NCBI GenBank assembly: GCA_947642555.1
Contig: CANRSX010000008.1
Span: 1 to 64,000, forward strand
From: an uncultured Roseburia sp.
GTDB lineage: Bacteria; Bacillota; Clostridia; Lachnospirales; Lachnospiraceae
Reading direction: 5' to 3'
DNA length: 64,000 bases
The notes beneath the pieces were generated by a model. That model had not been told where the DNA came from, ran no database searches, and saw only the letters and a program-made list of their open reading frames with translations. Both the position numbers and the translations under genes were made by a program. Shown here one piece after another: positions 42,755-52,168 of the stretch (its first letter is position 1; every line of letters starts with the position of its first letter).

Positions 42755-43894
42755 TTATCCCACCCGCAGTCCCAGATATTCCGCCCGTTTCCGAAAGGAC
42801 GCGTACTGTCTGTCCGTGATAAAATCCGCCCTCGTCACCGGCACGGTAAAATGAAAATCCACCTCCCGCATCGCCTTTACGGCCGCCTCGCGGACCGTCA
42901 TGCCCCCAAACTGGTACGGCGCGTCCATATCCCGCATGAAATCAATATCAAAGGCATTATTGTGGTCAAAGAGCGGATGGCAGCCTGTGATCTCCATCGT
43001 CTCCGTATCATAATAAAATCCCCAGTTCTGCCCGTGCCTGTCACGGTTGCTGATCAGGAAATCCACAATCCACATCTTATAGATACTCTCCGCGTCGATC
43101 TCAAACATCCGTTTCTCCGGGTCGATTCCGTTCACATTGCACCAGGAGATAAATTCCATCCCGGTCAGGACCGCCTTCTCCTCCGTTGTCATGCAGGGGC
43201 ACATGCAGACATATTTGTCCTCATCCCGCCCCGCCTCATAGTGGACATGCTCCACATTCATCTTATCCAGAAGATTCGAGCACATGACCTCAATCCGCGA
43301 TTCGGTGCTGCCGTTTGCCCCCAGCTTGTACAGCCAGAGGTTGCCATCCGGATGGCGTCTCCAGGCTTTTGCATACGCGCCATTTGTAGTCAGTTCCGGA
43401 GTCACCGGAGATCCCGCAAGTGTCAGTGATTTTCCGTGCAGCGCCACCTGGGCCACAATCTCATTGAGGGGATTCTTTCTGACATCCACACTGTTCCAGC
43501 AGATATCCTTATCGTCGTCGAATTTCAGCCAGTAGGGATCCAGGACAGAAACTGCCCGGCATGTCATGGCGATCTTTACGCGCTGCTCATCCGTGCCGGT
43601 CTGCTCGAATAAAAACAGATTGTAAATCCACTTGGCATTGGCACGACTGAGCAGCAGAACACGGTTCGCCAGCCAGCTGACAACGGCCTCCTCATTCTTC
43701 CGCGCCGCCAGCAGGGACTGCGTCAGATCATATCTGGTCGTAATCCCGGCAGGATCCGGCAGGTCATGCAGCCGGCCCTGGATCGGGTACGGCAGGTATG
43801 CCTCGTTTTTCACCTCATAGGTCAGCGTATCAAAATCCACACGCATGACCTCCGTGTCCTTCCTCATGATCGTAAACGGTTTTCTTCTATTCAT
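42755..43894 (-). CDS. HipA-like serine/threonine kinase domain protein, stand-alone
   Basis: The protein has 379 residues. The C-terminal part carries the HipA-type catalytic pattern: DFLISNRDRHGQNWGFYYD (catalytic D in DRH, N further on, about residue 285) and CHPLFDHNNAFD (metal-binding FD, about 310). The N-terminal part lacks the short HipA N-terminal subdomain signature and there is no HipB antitoxin next door. It is preceded by a GGGAG site and lies between the fructokinase and the YesM kinase on the same strand. A role in phosphorylating a protein is inferred; the target is unknown. Confidence 0.65.
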   Translation of the reverse strand: MNRRKPFTIMRKDTEVMRVDFDTLTYEVKNEAYLPYPIQGRLHDLPDPAGITTRYDLTQSLLAARKNEEAVVSWLANRVLLLSRANAKWIYNLFLFEQTGTDEQRVKIAMTCRAVSVLDPYWLKFDDDKDICWNSVDVRKNPLNEIVAQVALHGKSLTLAGSPVTPELTTNGAYAKAWRRHPDGNLWLYKLGANGSTESRIEVMCSNLLDKMNVEHVHYEAGRDEDKYVCMCPCMTTEEKAVLTGMEFISWCNVNGIDPEKRMFEIDAESIYKMWIVDFLISNRDRHGQNWGFYYDTETMEITGCHPLFDHNNAFDIDFMRDMDAPYQFGGMTVREAAVKAMREVDFHFTVPVTRADFITDRQYASFRKRAEYLGLRVG

Positions 43895-43968
43895 AGCAGT
43901 CTCCCATCTGTCATCGGCGCAACCCGATCAGCACCTGAAAAGAATGGCTCTGTCTTAAAAGATCTGGT

Positions 43969-44841
43969 TTACTGTAATTCCAGCATCCCGAGCCGCACCG
44001 CGCCCAAGATCCCCGGATCCTCTCCGAGCGCCGGCGGAATGATATAATCCGCAATCGCATCCGTGACCGCCGGATGATGCACATAACCGTTTAAGAGCTC
44101 CTGCACGCCCGTTCGCACCATGGGAAACAGCTTCTCCTGATGCATCACGCCGCCCCAGAGGATCACCTTCTGCGGGGAATAGGTAAGAATATAATCCGCC
44201 ACCGCCTGCGCGATGTAGTACGCCTCCAGCTCCCAGACCTCGTCCCGTCCGGCAAGCTGTGCTGCAGGCTTCCCCCAGCGGTCCGCAATCGCAGGCCCGC
44301 TGGCCAGCCCCTCCATGCATTCCGGGTGGAACGGGCAGTGACCGGCGTAGGTATCCTTCGGATGGCGCTTTAACAGGATATGTCCGGCTTCCGGGTGCAC
44401 CAGACCGTGCAGCAGGCCGCCGTTCACATACACGCCGACACCGACGCCGGTTCCGACCGTGATGTAGATCGCACAATTGCATCCGCGCGCCGCGCCCCAG
44501 GTCACCTCGCCCAGGATCGCGCCGTTCACGTCCGTGTCAAAGCCTACCGGAACGGAGAGCTCCCGCCGGAAAAATCCCGCGATATCACAGTCCGTCCAGC
44601 CGGGCTTCGGCGTTTTCGTGATATAGCCGTAGGTCTTCGAATCCCGGTCCGGGTCGATCGGGCCGAAGCATCCGATCCCCAGCGCCGCGATCTCATACCG
44701 CTTAAAATAAGCGGCGATCTCCTTTAACGTCTCCTCCGGCTGCCTCGTGGGCACTGACATCCGGTCCGTCAGCTTCCCCGTCTCGTCCGCCACCGCGCAG
44801 ACCATTTTTGTCCCACCTGCTTCAATTCCCCCAAACAGCAT
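43969..44841 (-). CDS. ROK family fructokinase
   Basis: It phosphorylates fructose with ATP to fructose-6-phosphate. The protein has 290 residues. It has the ATP-binding GGIEAGGTK at the N-terminus, the sugar-binding DTDVNGAILGE, and the ROK histidine/cysteine zinc motif (HPEAGHILL, GHCPFHPECMEG) characteristic of bacterial fructokinases. ATG 44841 follows AAGGAGG. It starts 13 bases after the GH32 stop in the same operon, which supports fructose as substrate. Confidence 0.9.
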   Translation of the reverse strand: MLFGGIEAGGTKMVCAVADETGKLTDRMSVPTRQPEETLKEIAAYFKRYEIAALGIGCFGPIDPDRDSKTYGYITKTPKPGWTDCDIAGFFRRELSVPVGFDTDVNGAILGEVTWGAARGCNCAIYITVGTGVGVGVYVNGGLLHGLVHPEAGHILLKRHPKDTYAGHCPFHPECMEGLASGPAIADRWGKPAAQLAGRDEVWELEAYYIAQAVADYILTYSPQKVILWGGVMHQEKLFPMVRTGVQELLNGYVHHPAVTDAIADYIIPPALGEDPGILGAVRLGMLELQ

Positions 44842-44854
44842 CTGATTCCCCTCC

Positions 44855-46399
44855 TTATTCCGCTCTGAGCTCATATTTCACTACATCCATCGTCACTTTC
44901 CCGTCCGCGAAAAACGAAATTCCCTTTGCGGACAGATCCGTATAAAGCGTCGCCGTGAGCACGTGCTCTCCGTCATTGACAAAGATTTCCACACTGAAAT
45001 GATCCAGAATGATCCGAAGATCAAGCCTTCCTTCCCGGTTTCTCACCTTACAGCGGCGCTGATGGATGATCGCACGCCGGGAACCCGAAAACTTCCGGTC
45101 GATTTTTACGACGGACTCATACGGCCGGAAGCTGACGGACGTCTGGTAAGTATCATCCTGCGCGAAACGCAGCGCGAATTTCCGGTAAAGCTCCTCCCCG
45201 TCTTTTGGTTTTAAGGAGAGCGTAAGATCCACGCGCCGGCCCTCTATGCCGTCAAGCCGCAGCAGATCCGTGAAGGTGACATTTTCATACCGCACCTCGT
45301 CCTTTCGCAGCGCCAGAAGCTCCCGCAGAGGCTGCTGAATCAGACGTCCGTCCCGCACGGACAGCTCGCGCGGCAGACACATCTGGCCAAACCACGGCCA
45401 GTCGATGGAGCGGAAATTGCAGGTATCCCAGTTCTGCATCCAGGCGATCAGGATCCTTCTGCCGTCCGGCGTAAGAAGCGTCTGCGTCGCGTAAAAATCG
45501 ATGCCGTAATCAATCGCCTGATTCGCCTCCTCCGTAAACGTATGCGTCTGTTCGTCATAGGATCCGATGATGCAGACCGTCCCGTTCCCATTGTGGTACT
45601 CAAAATCCTTCGGCAGCATATCCTGCGGGCTGATCAGCAGGACGTGCTTTCCGTCAAGTGGAAAAAAATCCGGGCATTCCCACATCCGGCCAAAGCGCCC
45701 GTTGTTTTTTGCCAGCACCGTCACAAACTCCCAGTGGAAGGCGTCCGGACTCTGAAACAGGAGCACCTGCCCGTCTCTGTCTTCGGTCCGGTTCCCGGCC
45801 ACACAATAATAGGTACCGTCCTCTGCCTGCCACAGCTTCGGGTCGCGAAAGTCGTTTTTATTCGCTCCGGGCGGCAGATCATTCTGATCGAGCACCGGAT
45901 TTTCTGCATACTTCTCATAGTCCGTCACCCCGGCGCCCCCGGACTGCGGAACGCATGCAGGCATCTCCGGCTGCGGAACGCAGCCTGAGAGAGCGATGCA
46001 CTGGGTCTGGATATCCTGTGCGCTCCCGTCCGGCAGCGTCTGCCGGTCCACCCCGGTGTACATCAGAAGCTGTCGGCCGTCCGGCAGGGTGACGGCGCTC
46101 CCTGAGAAGCATCCGTCCCTGTCATAATCCATATCCGGCGCCAGCGCGGCCGGAAGATGCCGCCAGTGCAGCAGATCCTTACTCACCGCATGGGCCCAGT
46201 GCATGGGCCCCCATTCCGTATGAAAGGGATAGTACTGATAAAACAGATGATATTCTCCATTATAATAAGAAAAGCCGTTCGGGTCATTCATCCAGCCCAT
46301 CCGGGCGGACAGATGAAACGCGGGACGCGGAGCGTCCGCGATTTTCGGTTCCATCTCCTCCTCAAATCTTCTCGCGTCACGCAGACTCTGACTGATCAT
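44855..46399 (-). CDS. GH32 beta-fructosidase (sucrose/fructan hydrolase)
   Basis: It releases fructose from sucrose, sucrose-6-phosphate or fructo-oligosaccharides. The protein has 514 residues with no signal peptide. Catalytic motifs are WMNDPNG (nucleophile D39), FRDPKLW (transition-state D) and WECPDFF (acid/base E). The C-terminal beta-sandwich contains ILDHFSVEIFVNDG. It lies between the receptor gene of importer 2 and the fructokinase, so it probably acts on an imported unphosphorylated fructan or sucrose in the cytoplasm. Confidence 0.93.
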   Translation of the reverse strand: MISQSLRDARRFEEEMEPKIADAPRPAFHLSARMGWMNDPNGFSYYNGEYHLFYQYYPFHTEWGPMHWAHAVSKDLLHWRHLPAALAPDMDYDRDGCFSGSAVTLPDGRQLLMYTGVDRQTLPDGSAQDIQTQCIALSGCVPQPEMPACVPQSGGAGVTDYEKYAENPVLDQNDLPPGANKNDFRDPKLWQAEDGTYYCVAGNRTEDRDGQVLLFQSPDAFHWEFVTVLAKNNGRFGRMWECPDFFPLDGKHVLLISPQDMLPKDFEYHNGNGTVCIIGSYDEQTHTFTEEANQAIDYGIDFYATQTLLTPDGRRILIAWMQNWDTCNFRSIDWPWFGQMCLPRELSVRDGRLIQQPLRELLALRKDEVRYENVTFTDLLRLDGIEGRRVDLTLSLKPKDGEELYRKFALRFAQDDTYQTSVSFRPYESVVKIDRKFSGSRRAIIHQRRCKVRNREGRLDLRIILDHFSVEIFVNDGEHVLTATLYTDLSAKGISFFADGKVTMDVVKYELRAE

Positions 46400-46417
46400 T
46401 TTCTCTCCTCCATCCTG

Positions 46418-48094
46418 TTATTCCTGCTCAATCCCGGCATACCGGTCATACGCTGCCTGATAGGTAGCCAGCAGCTTATTCATCCCGCACTTTTTGTCGA
46501 GATCCGAAAGATACTTCTCCCATTCCTCATCGGTCGGGCCGCCGTTTTTCAGCCACAGCCCCTCCTGCTCGGATACCATATTCTCAAAGCTCGCCCGGTA
46601 CCAGTCGATATCGTCAAGCTCTCTCCCTGTAAATACACAGTCTACCGGATAAGTGGTCGTGCTGTCAACATATGGCATCCAGAAATCGTATAAATCTGTC
46701 AGCCGCTCGATGGCCCGGTCCTCCATCTTAAAGGTCGTCCTGTAGTAATCGCTTAAGATCAGCTTCGGCCCCCAGACCTCCTGCTCGCCCTTGAGCTCCC
46801 CGGAGCTCTTGCCGTACTGCTCCTGGGCCTCGGCGTCCGTGATGCTCTGCCATACGCCGTTTTCATCCTGCCCGGTAAAGTAAACGCCGATAGGGCCGTA
46901 CTGCAGCTGCATCACTACCTCGGGGTCATACCACCGGTCAAAATACCGCAGCAGATTTGCCGGACTCTTACAGGCCTTTGTGATGCAGAGACTTCCGCTG
47001 TTGATCCCGCCGCCGGTCCGCACCGTCACATTGTGCGTGCCGTCCGGTCCGTCCAAAACGGGAAGGAACACATAATCATCCGCATAGTCCCCCATGACCT
47101 CCTCGATGTACCACCAGGTCGTGACGCCCACATACCCCTGGGAGCACTTCGCGATCAGCTGCGTGTCCGACTGGGAAAACATCTCGACGTCCATCAGCCC
47201 TTCCGCGTACCAGTCATGGAAATAGGTCACGGCGTCGCGGTAGGCGTCCGTCGCGCAGACAAATTCCACCGTTCCGTCGTCCCGCAGCACCAGGTCGTTG
47301 CAGACGTCATTCGGCCAGTTGGTAAATCCGAATCCGGCATAGAAAATATTCTGTCCCCAGCACCACTGGTCAAAGCCCGTGCTCATGGGAATCGTGCTGC
47401 CCGGCTCATTCCCGTAATACGTGGCGCTCATGTCGTTTTCTTTGAAAGCCTCAAGGGCATCATGCAATTCGTCAAGCGTCGTCGGTACTGGGAGCCCCAG
47501 CTGATCCAGCCATGCCTTATTGATCATGGAAAACTGCGGAATCGTGTAGATGCTGTAGTCCTCCTCCTTCCCGATGCCTGCGGTTCCCATCCGCTCCCCT
47601 GCCGGCAGCCCGTAGATATAGCCGTCGTCCATGGTAATCGCGCTCTTAATATCCGGGTTCTCCTCGAGGATCCGGCTTAAATTCGGCATGTATTCCTCCG
47701 TCAGGTAGGGCGAGAGGTCGATAAAGGTCCCGTCGTCCCCATAGCGCGAAATGTCATAATTGTTAAAGCCGACTCCCAAAAATGCGTCCGGAAGCTCACC
47801 GCCCGCGATGCGGATATTCACCTGCTCCGCGAGAGAATCGCTCATGCAGTTCCATTCAATCGAAACCCCGGTCTCCTCCTCCAGCTGCTGTAATACCGTA
47901 TTATTCTCATACCCGGAGCTTAAGGCGCTCATGCCTCCTAAGATTGTAAATTCCGTCTGAGAGGTATCCGTCCTCGCGACGCCCTTCTCATGTCCGCCGT
48001 AATCCACCGTCCCGCAGGCACTGCACGATACCAGAAGACCCGCGGCAAAAAGGCCGGCAGCCGTCCGTTTCCATCCCGATCTTTTACTCATCAT
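46418..48094 (-). CDS. Extracellular sugar-binding lipoprotein, importer 2
   Basis: The protein has 558 residues. The signal peptide ends at a lipobox LVSC (C24), with a further Cys three residues on. The mature part is an LplA/YtcQ-type receptor. Two adjacent ATG codons are possible starts. It lies after the two permeases and before GH32, so its ligand is probably a fructose-containing oligosaccharide. Confidence 0.9.
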   Translation of the reverse strand: MMSKRSGWKRTAAGLFAAGLLVSCSACGTVDYGGHEKGVARTDTSQTEFTILGGMSALSSGYENNTVLQQLEEETGVSIEWNCMSDSLAEQVNIRIAGGELPDAFLGVGFNNYDISRYGDDGTFIDLSPYLTEEYMPNLSRILEENPDIKSAITMDDGYIYGLPAGERMGTAGIGKEEDYSIYTIPQFSMINKAWLDQLGLPVPTTLDELHDALEAFKENDMSATYYGNEPGSTIPMSTGFDQWCWGQNIFYAGFGFTNWPNDVCNDLVLRDDGTVEFVCATDAYRDAVTYFHDWYAEGLMDVEMFSQSDTQLIAKCSQGYVGVTTWWYIEEVMGDYADDYVFLPVLDGPDGTHNVTVRTGGGINSGSLCITKACKSPANLLRYFDRWYDPEVVMQLQYGPIGVYFTGQDENGVWQSITDAEAQEQYGKSSGELKGEQEVWGPKLILSDYYRTTFKMEDRAIERLTDLYDFWMPYVDSTTTYPVDCVFTGRELDDIDWYRASFENMVSEQEGLWLKNGGPTDEEWEKYLSDLDKKCGMNKLLATYQAAYDRYAGIEQE

Positions 48095-48110
48095 TCCATC
48101 CCGCCTTTCT

Positions 48111-49019
48111 TTAACCCTTTACCGCACCGGCCATAAAGCCCTTCTCAAAATATTTCTGCACAAACGGATACACGATCAGCATCGGCGCGGCGGCAACGAT
48201 AATCGAGGAGAATTTGATCATCTCCGTCAGCTTGTTTAACTCCGCGTAGCCGCCGGAAATCATGCTCATCTGACTCGCGCTCGCCGAGCTTTTGATCAGG
48301 ATATTCCGAAGCACCAGCGGCAGCGGGGCCTTCGCGGTTCCCGGCAGATAGATTAAGGAGGTAAACCAGTCGTTCCAGTAGGCAACCATGGAAAAGACCA
48401 CCATCACAGCCATGATGGACCGGCTTAAGGGCACCACCACCCGCAGAAACGTCGTCCATTTCGAAGCGCCGTCAATCTCGGCAGCCTCGATCATCTCCTT
48501 CGGAATACTGTTCTCAAAGAAATTCCGCACGATAATCATATTTCCGACCGCAACGCCTCCCGGCAGAAACAGCGCCCACATATTGTTGACCAGGCCGGTC
48601 TGTTTTACAATCAGGTAAGTCGGTACAAGGCCGCCGCCGAAATACATGGTGATGATAAAAAAGATGCTGAAAAACTTCCTGCCCGGCAGCTCCTTCACGC
48701 TGAGCGGATACGCTGTGAGATAAAGCATCACGACGGAAAATACCGTTCCGACCACCGTATACTTAATGCTGTTTAAATAGCCCGTCACGATCGAGGGATC
48801 CGCAAATACCGCCTTGTACCCGTCAAAGGTAAACCCGCTCGGAAGGGCAAAGGTCTTTCCCGCGTAAACGTCATACGGGTTTGAGACGGATGCGACCAGC
48901 ACATAATACAGCGGGTACGCCACAATGATCAGGATCACCAGGCAGACAGCTACCAGGATGATGTCGCTCGTTCTCTCGGAAAACCCGGTCAGTTTCCCTG
49001 CTTTTGATTTTGTTCTCAT
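48111..49019 (-). CDS. Sugar ABC transporter permease (LplC/AraQ type), importer 2
   Basis: The protein has 302 residues and six membrane helices. The EAA loop is PKEMIEAAEIDGASKWTTFL at about residue 195, and the end is KYFEKGFMAGAVKG. ATG 49019 follows AGGAGGT; the longer frame adds 21 residues overlapping the upstream gene. It starts 10 bases after the LplB partner. Confidence 0.92.
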   Translation of the reverse strand: MRTKSKAGKLTGFSERTSDIILVAVCLVILIIVAYPLYYVLVASVSNPYDVYAGKTFALPSGFTFDGYKAVFADPSIVTGYLNSIKYTVVGTVFSVVMLYLTAYPLSVKELPGRKFFSIFFIITMYFGGGLVPTYLIVKQTGLVNNMWALFLPGGVAVGNMIIVRNFFENSIPKEMIEAAEIDGASKWTTFLRVVVPLSRSIMAVMVVFSMVAYWNDWFTSLIYLPGTAKAPLPLVLRNILIKSSASASQMSMISGGYAELNKLTEMIKFSSIIVAAAPMLIVYPFVQKYFEKGFMAGAVKG

Positions 49020-49029
49020 CTCGCACCTC

Positions 49030-49971
49030 CTACACAAAGCTGGTATCCTCGGACAACCGTTTTGAAATCTGATTGACCGCAATCAGCAGAATGATATTGA
49101 CAATCGTGTTAAACAATCCGACAGCTGTCGAATAACTGTACTTCGCCCGTTCGATACCCTGCTGGTACACATACACCGCGATCACGTCGCTCACCGCCTT
49201 ATTCAGGTCCGTCTGCAGCAGCCACACCTTTTCAAATCCGACGTTCATCAGGCCGCCTGCGCTCATGATCAGCTGCAGCACCATGATCGGCATCAGCTGC
49301 GGGATATCGATGTGCCGGATCCGCTGGAACATGGACGCGCCGTCCACCTTTGCCGCCTCGTACAGCGAGGTATCGATACTCGCTAAGGTCGCCATGTAGA
49401 TGATGATACCCCAGCCCGCATCCTGCCAGATACCGGACGCGATATAGATCGTCCGGAACGCAGGCGCCTCCGTCAGAAAGTCGATGGAGGTTCCTGCCAG
49501 AAGGTTGATCAGGCCGCCCGAAGGGCTTAAGAAAATCCGGATCATACCGCAGATCACCATCGTGGAAATAAAATGCGGCGCATAGAGGATCGTCTGCGTC
49601 ATCCGCTTAAACCTCTGAAAGCGCATCTGATTTAGCATCAGCGCCAGAACGACCGGGATCGGGAAGCTCCAGAGCAGGCCGTACAGACTTAACAGCACCG
49701 TGTTTTTGATCATCCTGCCGCAGTTCGGGGCTGAGAAAAACCGCTCAAACCATTCCAGCCCGACCCATTCGCTCCCCATCATGCCGCGGCTGGCCTTATA
49801 ATCGCGGAATGCAATCTGTATCCCGTACATCGGTATGTACTTATAAATAATGGTCAGCACCACGGGCACAAGCAGCATGGCATACAGCTGCCAGTGATCC
49901 ACGATCCGTTTTCCCAGAGATCTCCTGCGGGACACCACCGCCCCGGCCACCGCCGGTTTCTTCATTTTCAT
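49030..49971 (-). CDS. Sugar ABC transporter permease (LplB/YteP type), importer 2
   Basis: The protein has 313 residues and six membrane helices. It has YKYIPMYGIQIAFRDYKASR near the N-terminus and the EAA loop LYEAAKVDGASMFQRIRHID at about residue 205. It is the first gene of the importer 2-GH32-fructokinase operon, with an AAGGAG site and a LacI-type operator region upstream. Confidence 0.93.
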   Translation of the reverse strand: MKMKKPAVAGAVVSRRRSLGKRIVDHWQLYAMLLVPVVLTIIYKYIPMYGIQIAFRDYKASRGMMGSEWVGLEWFERFFSAPNCGRMIKNTVLLSLYGLLWSFPIPVVLALMLNQMRFQRFKRMTQTILYAPHFISTMVICGMIRIFLSPSGGLINLLAGTSIDFLTEAPAFRTIYIASGIWQDAGWGIIIYMATLASIDTSLYEAAKVDGASMFQRIRHIDIPQLMPIMVLQLIMSAGGLMNVGFEKVWLLQTDLNKAVSDVIAVYVYQQGIERAKYSYSTAVGLFNTIVNIILLIAVNQISKRLSEDTSFV

Positions 49972-50048
49972 ATCTCTCCTTTCCTTATATCCGAAGGTCC
50001 GCTATCTCTCCCCCGGATCTCACCTTTCCGTCTCATCTGCGCGCTTTT

Positions 50049-50106
50049 CGTGAAACGTTATTTTATATTTCATGAAAACCATAACACTATACCAAAACCA
50101 AGTCAA
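50049..50106 (-). promoter_or_regulatory. Promoter and second operator of the importer 2 operon
   Basis: On the minus strand TTGACT (50106-50101) and TATGGT (50083-50078), 17 bases apart, predict a start near 50071. Just downstream are TTTCATGAAA and AACGTTTCACG (50049-50077), halves of the motif seen in the perfect palindrome at 50203. Binding there would block the operon. Confidence 0.65.
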
Positions 50107-50202
50107 TCTTTTTTTGGATTTTATTGGTTATCCTGACTATTTTCAGCATTACTGCTAATTTTATCTTCGTCATTTTATGCACATTTACCTATCATTTAGC
50201 TT

Positions 50203-50224
50203 GTAACGTTTCATGAAACGTTAC
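50203..50224. promoter_or_regulatory. Perfect LacI-family operator
   Basis: A perfect 22-bp palindrome: arms GTAACGTTTCA and TGAAACGTTAC meet at the centre. The CG-containing dyad is typical of LacI/GalR proteins. It lies between the divergent lacI-type gene and the importer 2 operon, upstream of the lacI-type promoter. Together with the partial site near 50049, about 150 bases away, it could form a repression loop. Confidence 0.85.
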
Positions 50225-50246
50225 GTGAAATAATCGCATAAAACAT

Positions 50247-50275
50247 TTGCAAACCGCCAGAAAACAGAGTATAAT
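50247..50275 (+). promoter_or_regulatory. Promoter of the lacI-type gene
   Basis: TTGCAA (50247-50252) and a perfect TATAAT (50270-50275) are 17 bases apart. The predicted start is about 15 bases before the coding start. The rest of 49972-50298 is AT-rich and holds no gene. Confidence 0.75.
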
Positions 50276-50298
50276 CAAAGAAACAGGAGAAGAAAAAG

Positions 50299-51288
50299 AT
50301 GAGAGAAAAATCGCAGGCTCCCACGATGAAGGATGTGGCAAGGGAGGCGGGCGTCGCGCTCGGCACGGTGTCAAAGGTCGTAAACGGCCTGCCGGTGGGC
50401 GACGCCTACCGGATCCGCGTGGAGGAAGCCATAAAGAAACTGAATTATCATGTGAACAGCTATGCGCAGGGGCTCAAGGCGGACCGCACCTACACGGCCG
50501 CACTCCTGATCCCCAATACGTACACCCCGTTTTTTGCGGATCTCGTGCACCATATCAATCTCGCCCTCTTAAGGCGAAACTACCGGATGCTGCTCTGCTG
50601 CACGGATTTCGATCTGAATCTAGAGCAGGAATACGTGCGGATGGCCCGGCAGAATAAGGTGGACGGGATTATCGGGCTGACCTATAACCCGAATCTCTCC
50701 ATCGAGGAAAATACGCCCTTTGTGTCCATTGACCGCGCTATCGGCCCGGGGATCCCCTGCGTCGCCAGCGATAATTTTGCCGGCGGACAGCTCGCCGCGG
50801 AAAAGCTGTTCGATCTCGGATGCCGCCACGTCGCATTCCTGCGCACAGGCTCCTCCCTGACCAATGAGCCGAACAAACGGAAGGCCGGCTTTGAAAACGG
50901 CTGTCTCGCCCGCGGCCTTTCCTATGAGATGAAAATCTTAAACGACGGCGATTCCTATGACGAATTTGAACGCTTCCTGCGGGAACATATCACAGACGGC
51001 AGGCTTCTTTTTGATGGGATCTTCTGCGTAACCGATACCCTCGCCCACACCGTGATCCGGATGCTAAAAGGGCTTAGGTTTCGTGTCCCAAAGGATGTGC
51101 AGGTCATCGGCTTTGACGGCGTGCGGTATTTCGACGAATATGTGTGCTCCACCATCGTGCAGCCGGTTCCGGAAATCGCCCAGATGTGCGTGGATCTGCT
51201 GCTGCAGGAGAATATGCCGGCAAAGCCGCCGTTAGTCTGCCTGCCTGTCTCCTATGCGGCCGGCGGGACGACGCGGGAGGAGGGCTGA
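50299..51288 (+). CDS. LacI family transcriptional regulator of the fructan operon
   Basis: The protein has 329 residues. The helix-turn-helix and hinge are at residues 8-60 (TMKDVAREAGVALGTVSKVV), followed by a periplasmic-binding-protein-like sensor domain (FVSIDRAIGPGIPCVASDNFAGG). It is divergent from importer 2, GH32 and fructokinase and has a perfect palindromic operator between, so it is the likely repressor, released by a fructose-containing sugar or phosphate. The start is set by AGGAGA. Confidence 0.92.
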   Translation: MREKSQAPTMKDVAREAGVALGTVSKVVNGLPVGDAYRIRVEEAIKKLNYHVNSYAQGLKADRTYTAALLIPNTYTPFFADLVHHINLALLRRNYRMLLCCTDFDLNLEQEYVRMARQNKVDGIIGLTYNPNLSIEENTPFVSIDRAIGPGIPCVASDNFAGGQLAAEKLFDLGCRHVAFLRTGSSLTNEPNKRKAGFENGCLARGLSYEMKILNDGDSYDEFERFLREHITDGRLLFDGIFCVTDTLAHTVIRMLKGLRFRVPKDVQVIGFDGVRYFDEYVCSTIVQPVPEIAQMCVDLLLQENMPAKPPLVCLPVSYAAGGTTREEG

Positions 51289-51322
51289 CGGGGAGGTTCT
51301 GGGGAATCATAAAACGGACAGA

Positions 51323-52168
51323 TCAATTTTCTATGTATGCATAAGCTACATCCAAAACACCATTTAATACCTCTTTCCATTCCAAATTGCCCACAAAATA
51401 ATTCCTTTTCCTATACCGCTCCCACATCCCCGCCATTTCTGCATCCTTTTCTATCATAATAAGAGTCTCAGACATCTCCTCTTTCGAGAACACAGTTTCC
51501 CTCTTTTTACAGGTTGCACGAAATGCCTGCAATAAAATATCTTTATCAACCTTAGTATCGCATATTTTCATAATTTCATACACATCATAAAAATCTCTCA
51601 GTCTGGTGTTCGCAATTCCCCTTGCTAAAATTGTCTGTACTTTCTCCGCAAGCAATGTCTCTACATTATATGTAAGGAGTGGAATTGTTCTGTCTTCAAA
51701 CATCAGTTTATATTCATATTCCACCGCAGATGGCGTGATTACGTCATCTGTCGAAATGTCAATCTTAATAACCTGTCTCAATCGCTCCAATTCAGCTTCA
51801 AGTATCATTCTGACACCGGGATATTCAAAATCCGTCATAATTTCCAACACAGAGGTAATGTGAAAAATAACACCATCTTCCAACGGAATATCACATATTT
51901 CAGAAACAATTTTCTGTGAATCATCCATATTCACCGGAAGTGATTTCACTGTTGCGTCAATATCCATGGTCGCCCTCATATCAATACCTATCATGGAAGC
52001 AACCAGCATACCGCCCTTCAGAATAAAATAATTGCGATAATCGGACACAGATACCCGCTCCAAAAATCGTTCCATAATAAAATTCCTGATCATTACTTTC
52101 GCAATATTGTTGTCCCCTTTTGAGATATTCCGCACCTTATCTTTTAGTTGTTTTGATGTATGGATCAT
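51323..52168 (-). CDS. AbiEii-type nucleotidyltransferase toxin
   Basis: The protein has 281 residues. It shows the AbiEii/DUF1814 nucleotidyltransferase pattern: FILKGGMLVASMIG and RATMDIDATVK (catalytic DxD-like pair), and a later LLAEKVQTILARG and LRDFYDVYEI. AbiEii toxins act in type IV toxin-antitoxin systems and abortive phage infection. It overlaps its antitoxin gene by 4 bases (ATGA). It is AT-rich compared with flanking sugar genes, suggesting horizontal transfer. Confidence 0.88.
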   Translation of the reverse strand: MIHTSKQLKDKVRNISKGDNNIAKVMIRNFIMERFLERVSVSDYRNYFILKGGMLVASMIGIDMRATMDIDATVKSLPVNMDDSQKIVSEICDIPLEDGVIFHITSVLEIMTDFEYPGVRMILEAELERLRQVIKIDISTDDVITPSAVEYEYKLMFEDRTIPLLTYNVETLLAEKVQTILARGIANTRLRDFYDVYEIMKICDTKVDKDILLQAFRATCKKRETVFSKEEMSETLIMIEKDAEMAGMWERYRKRNYFVGNLEWKEVLNGVLDVAYAYIEN

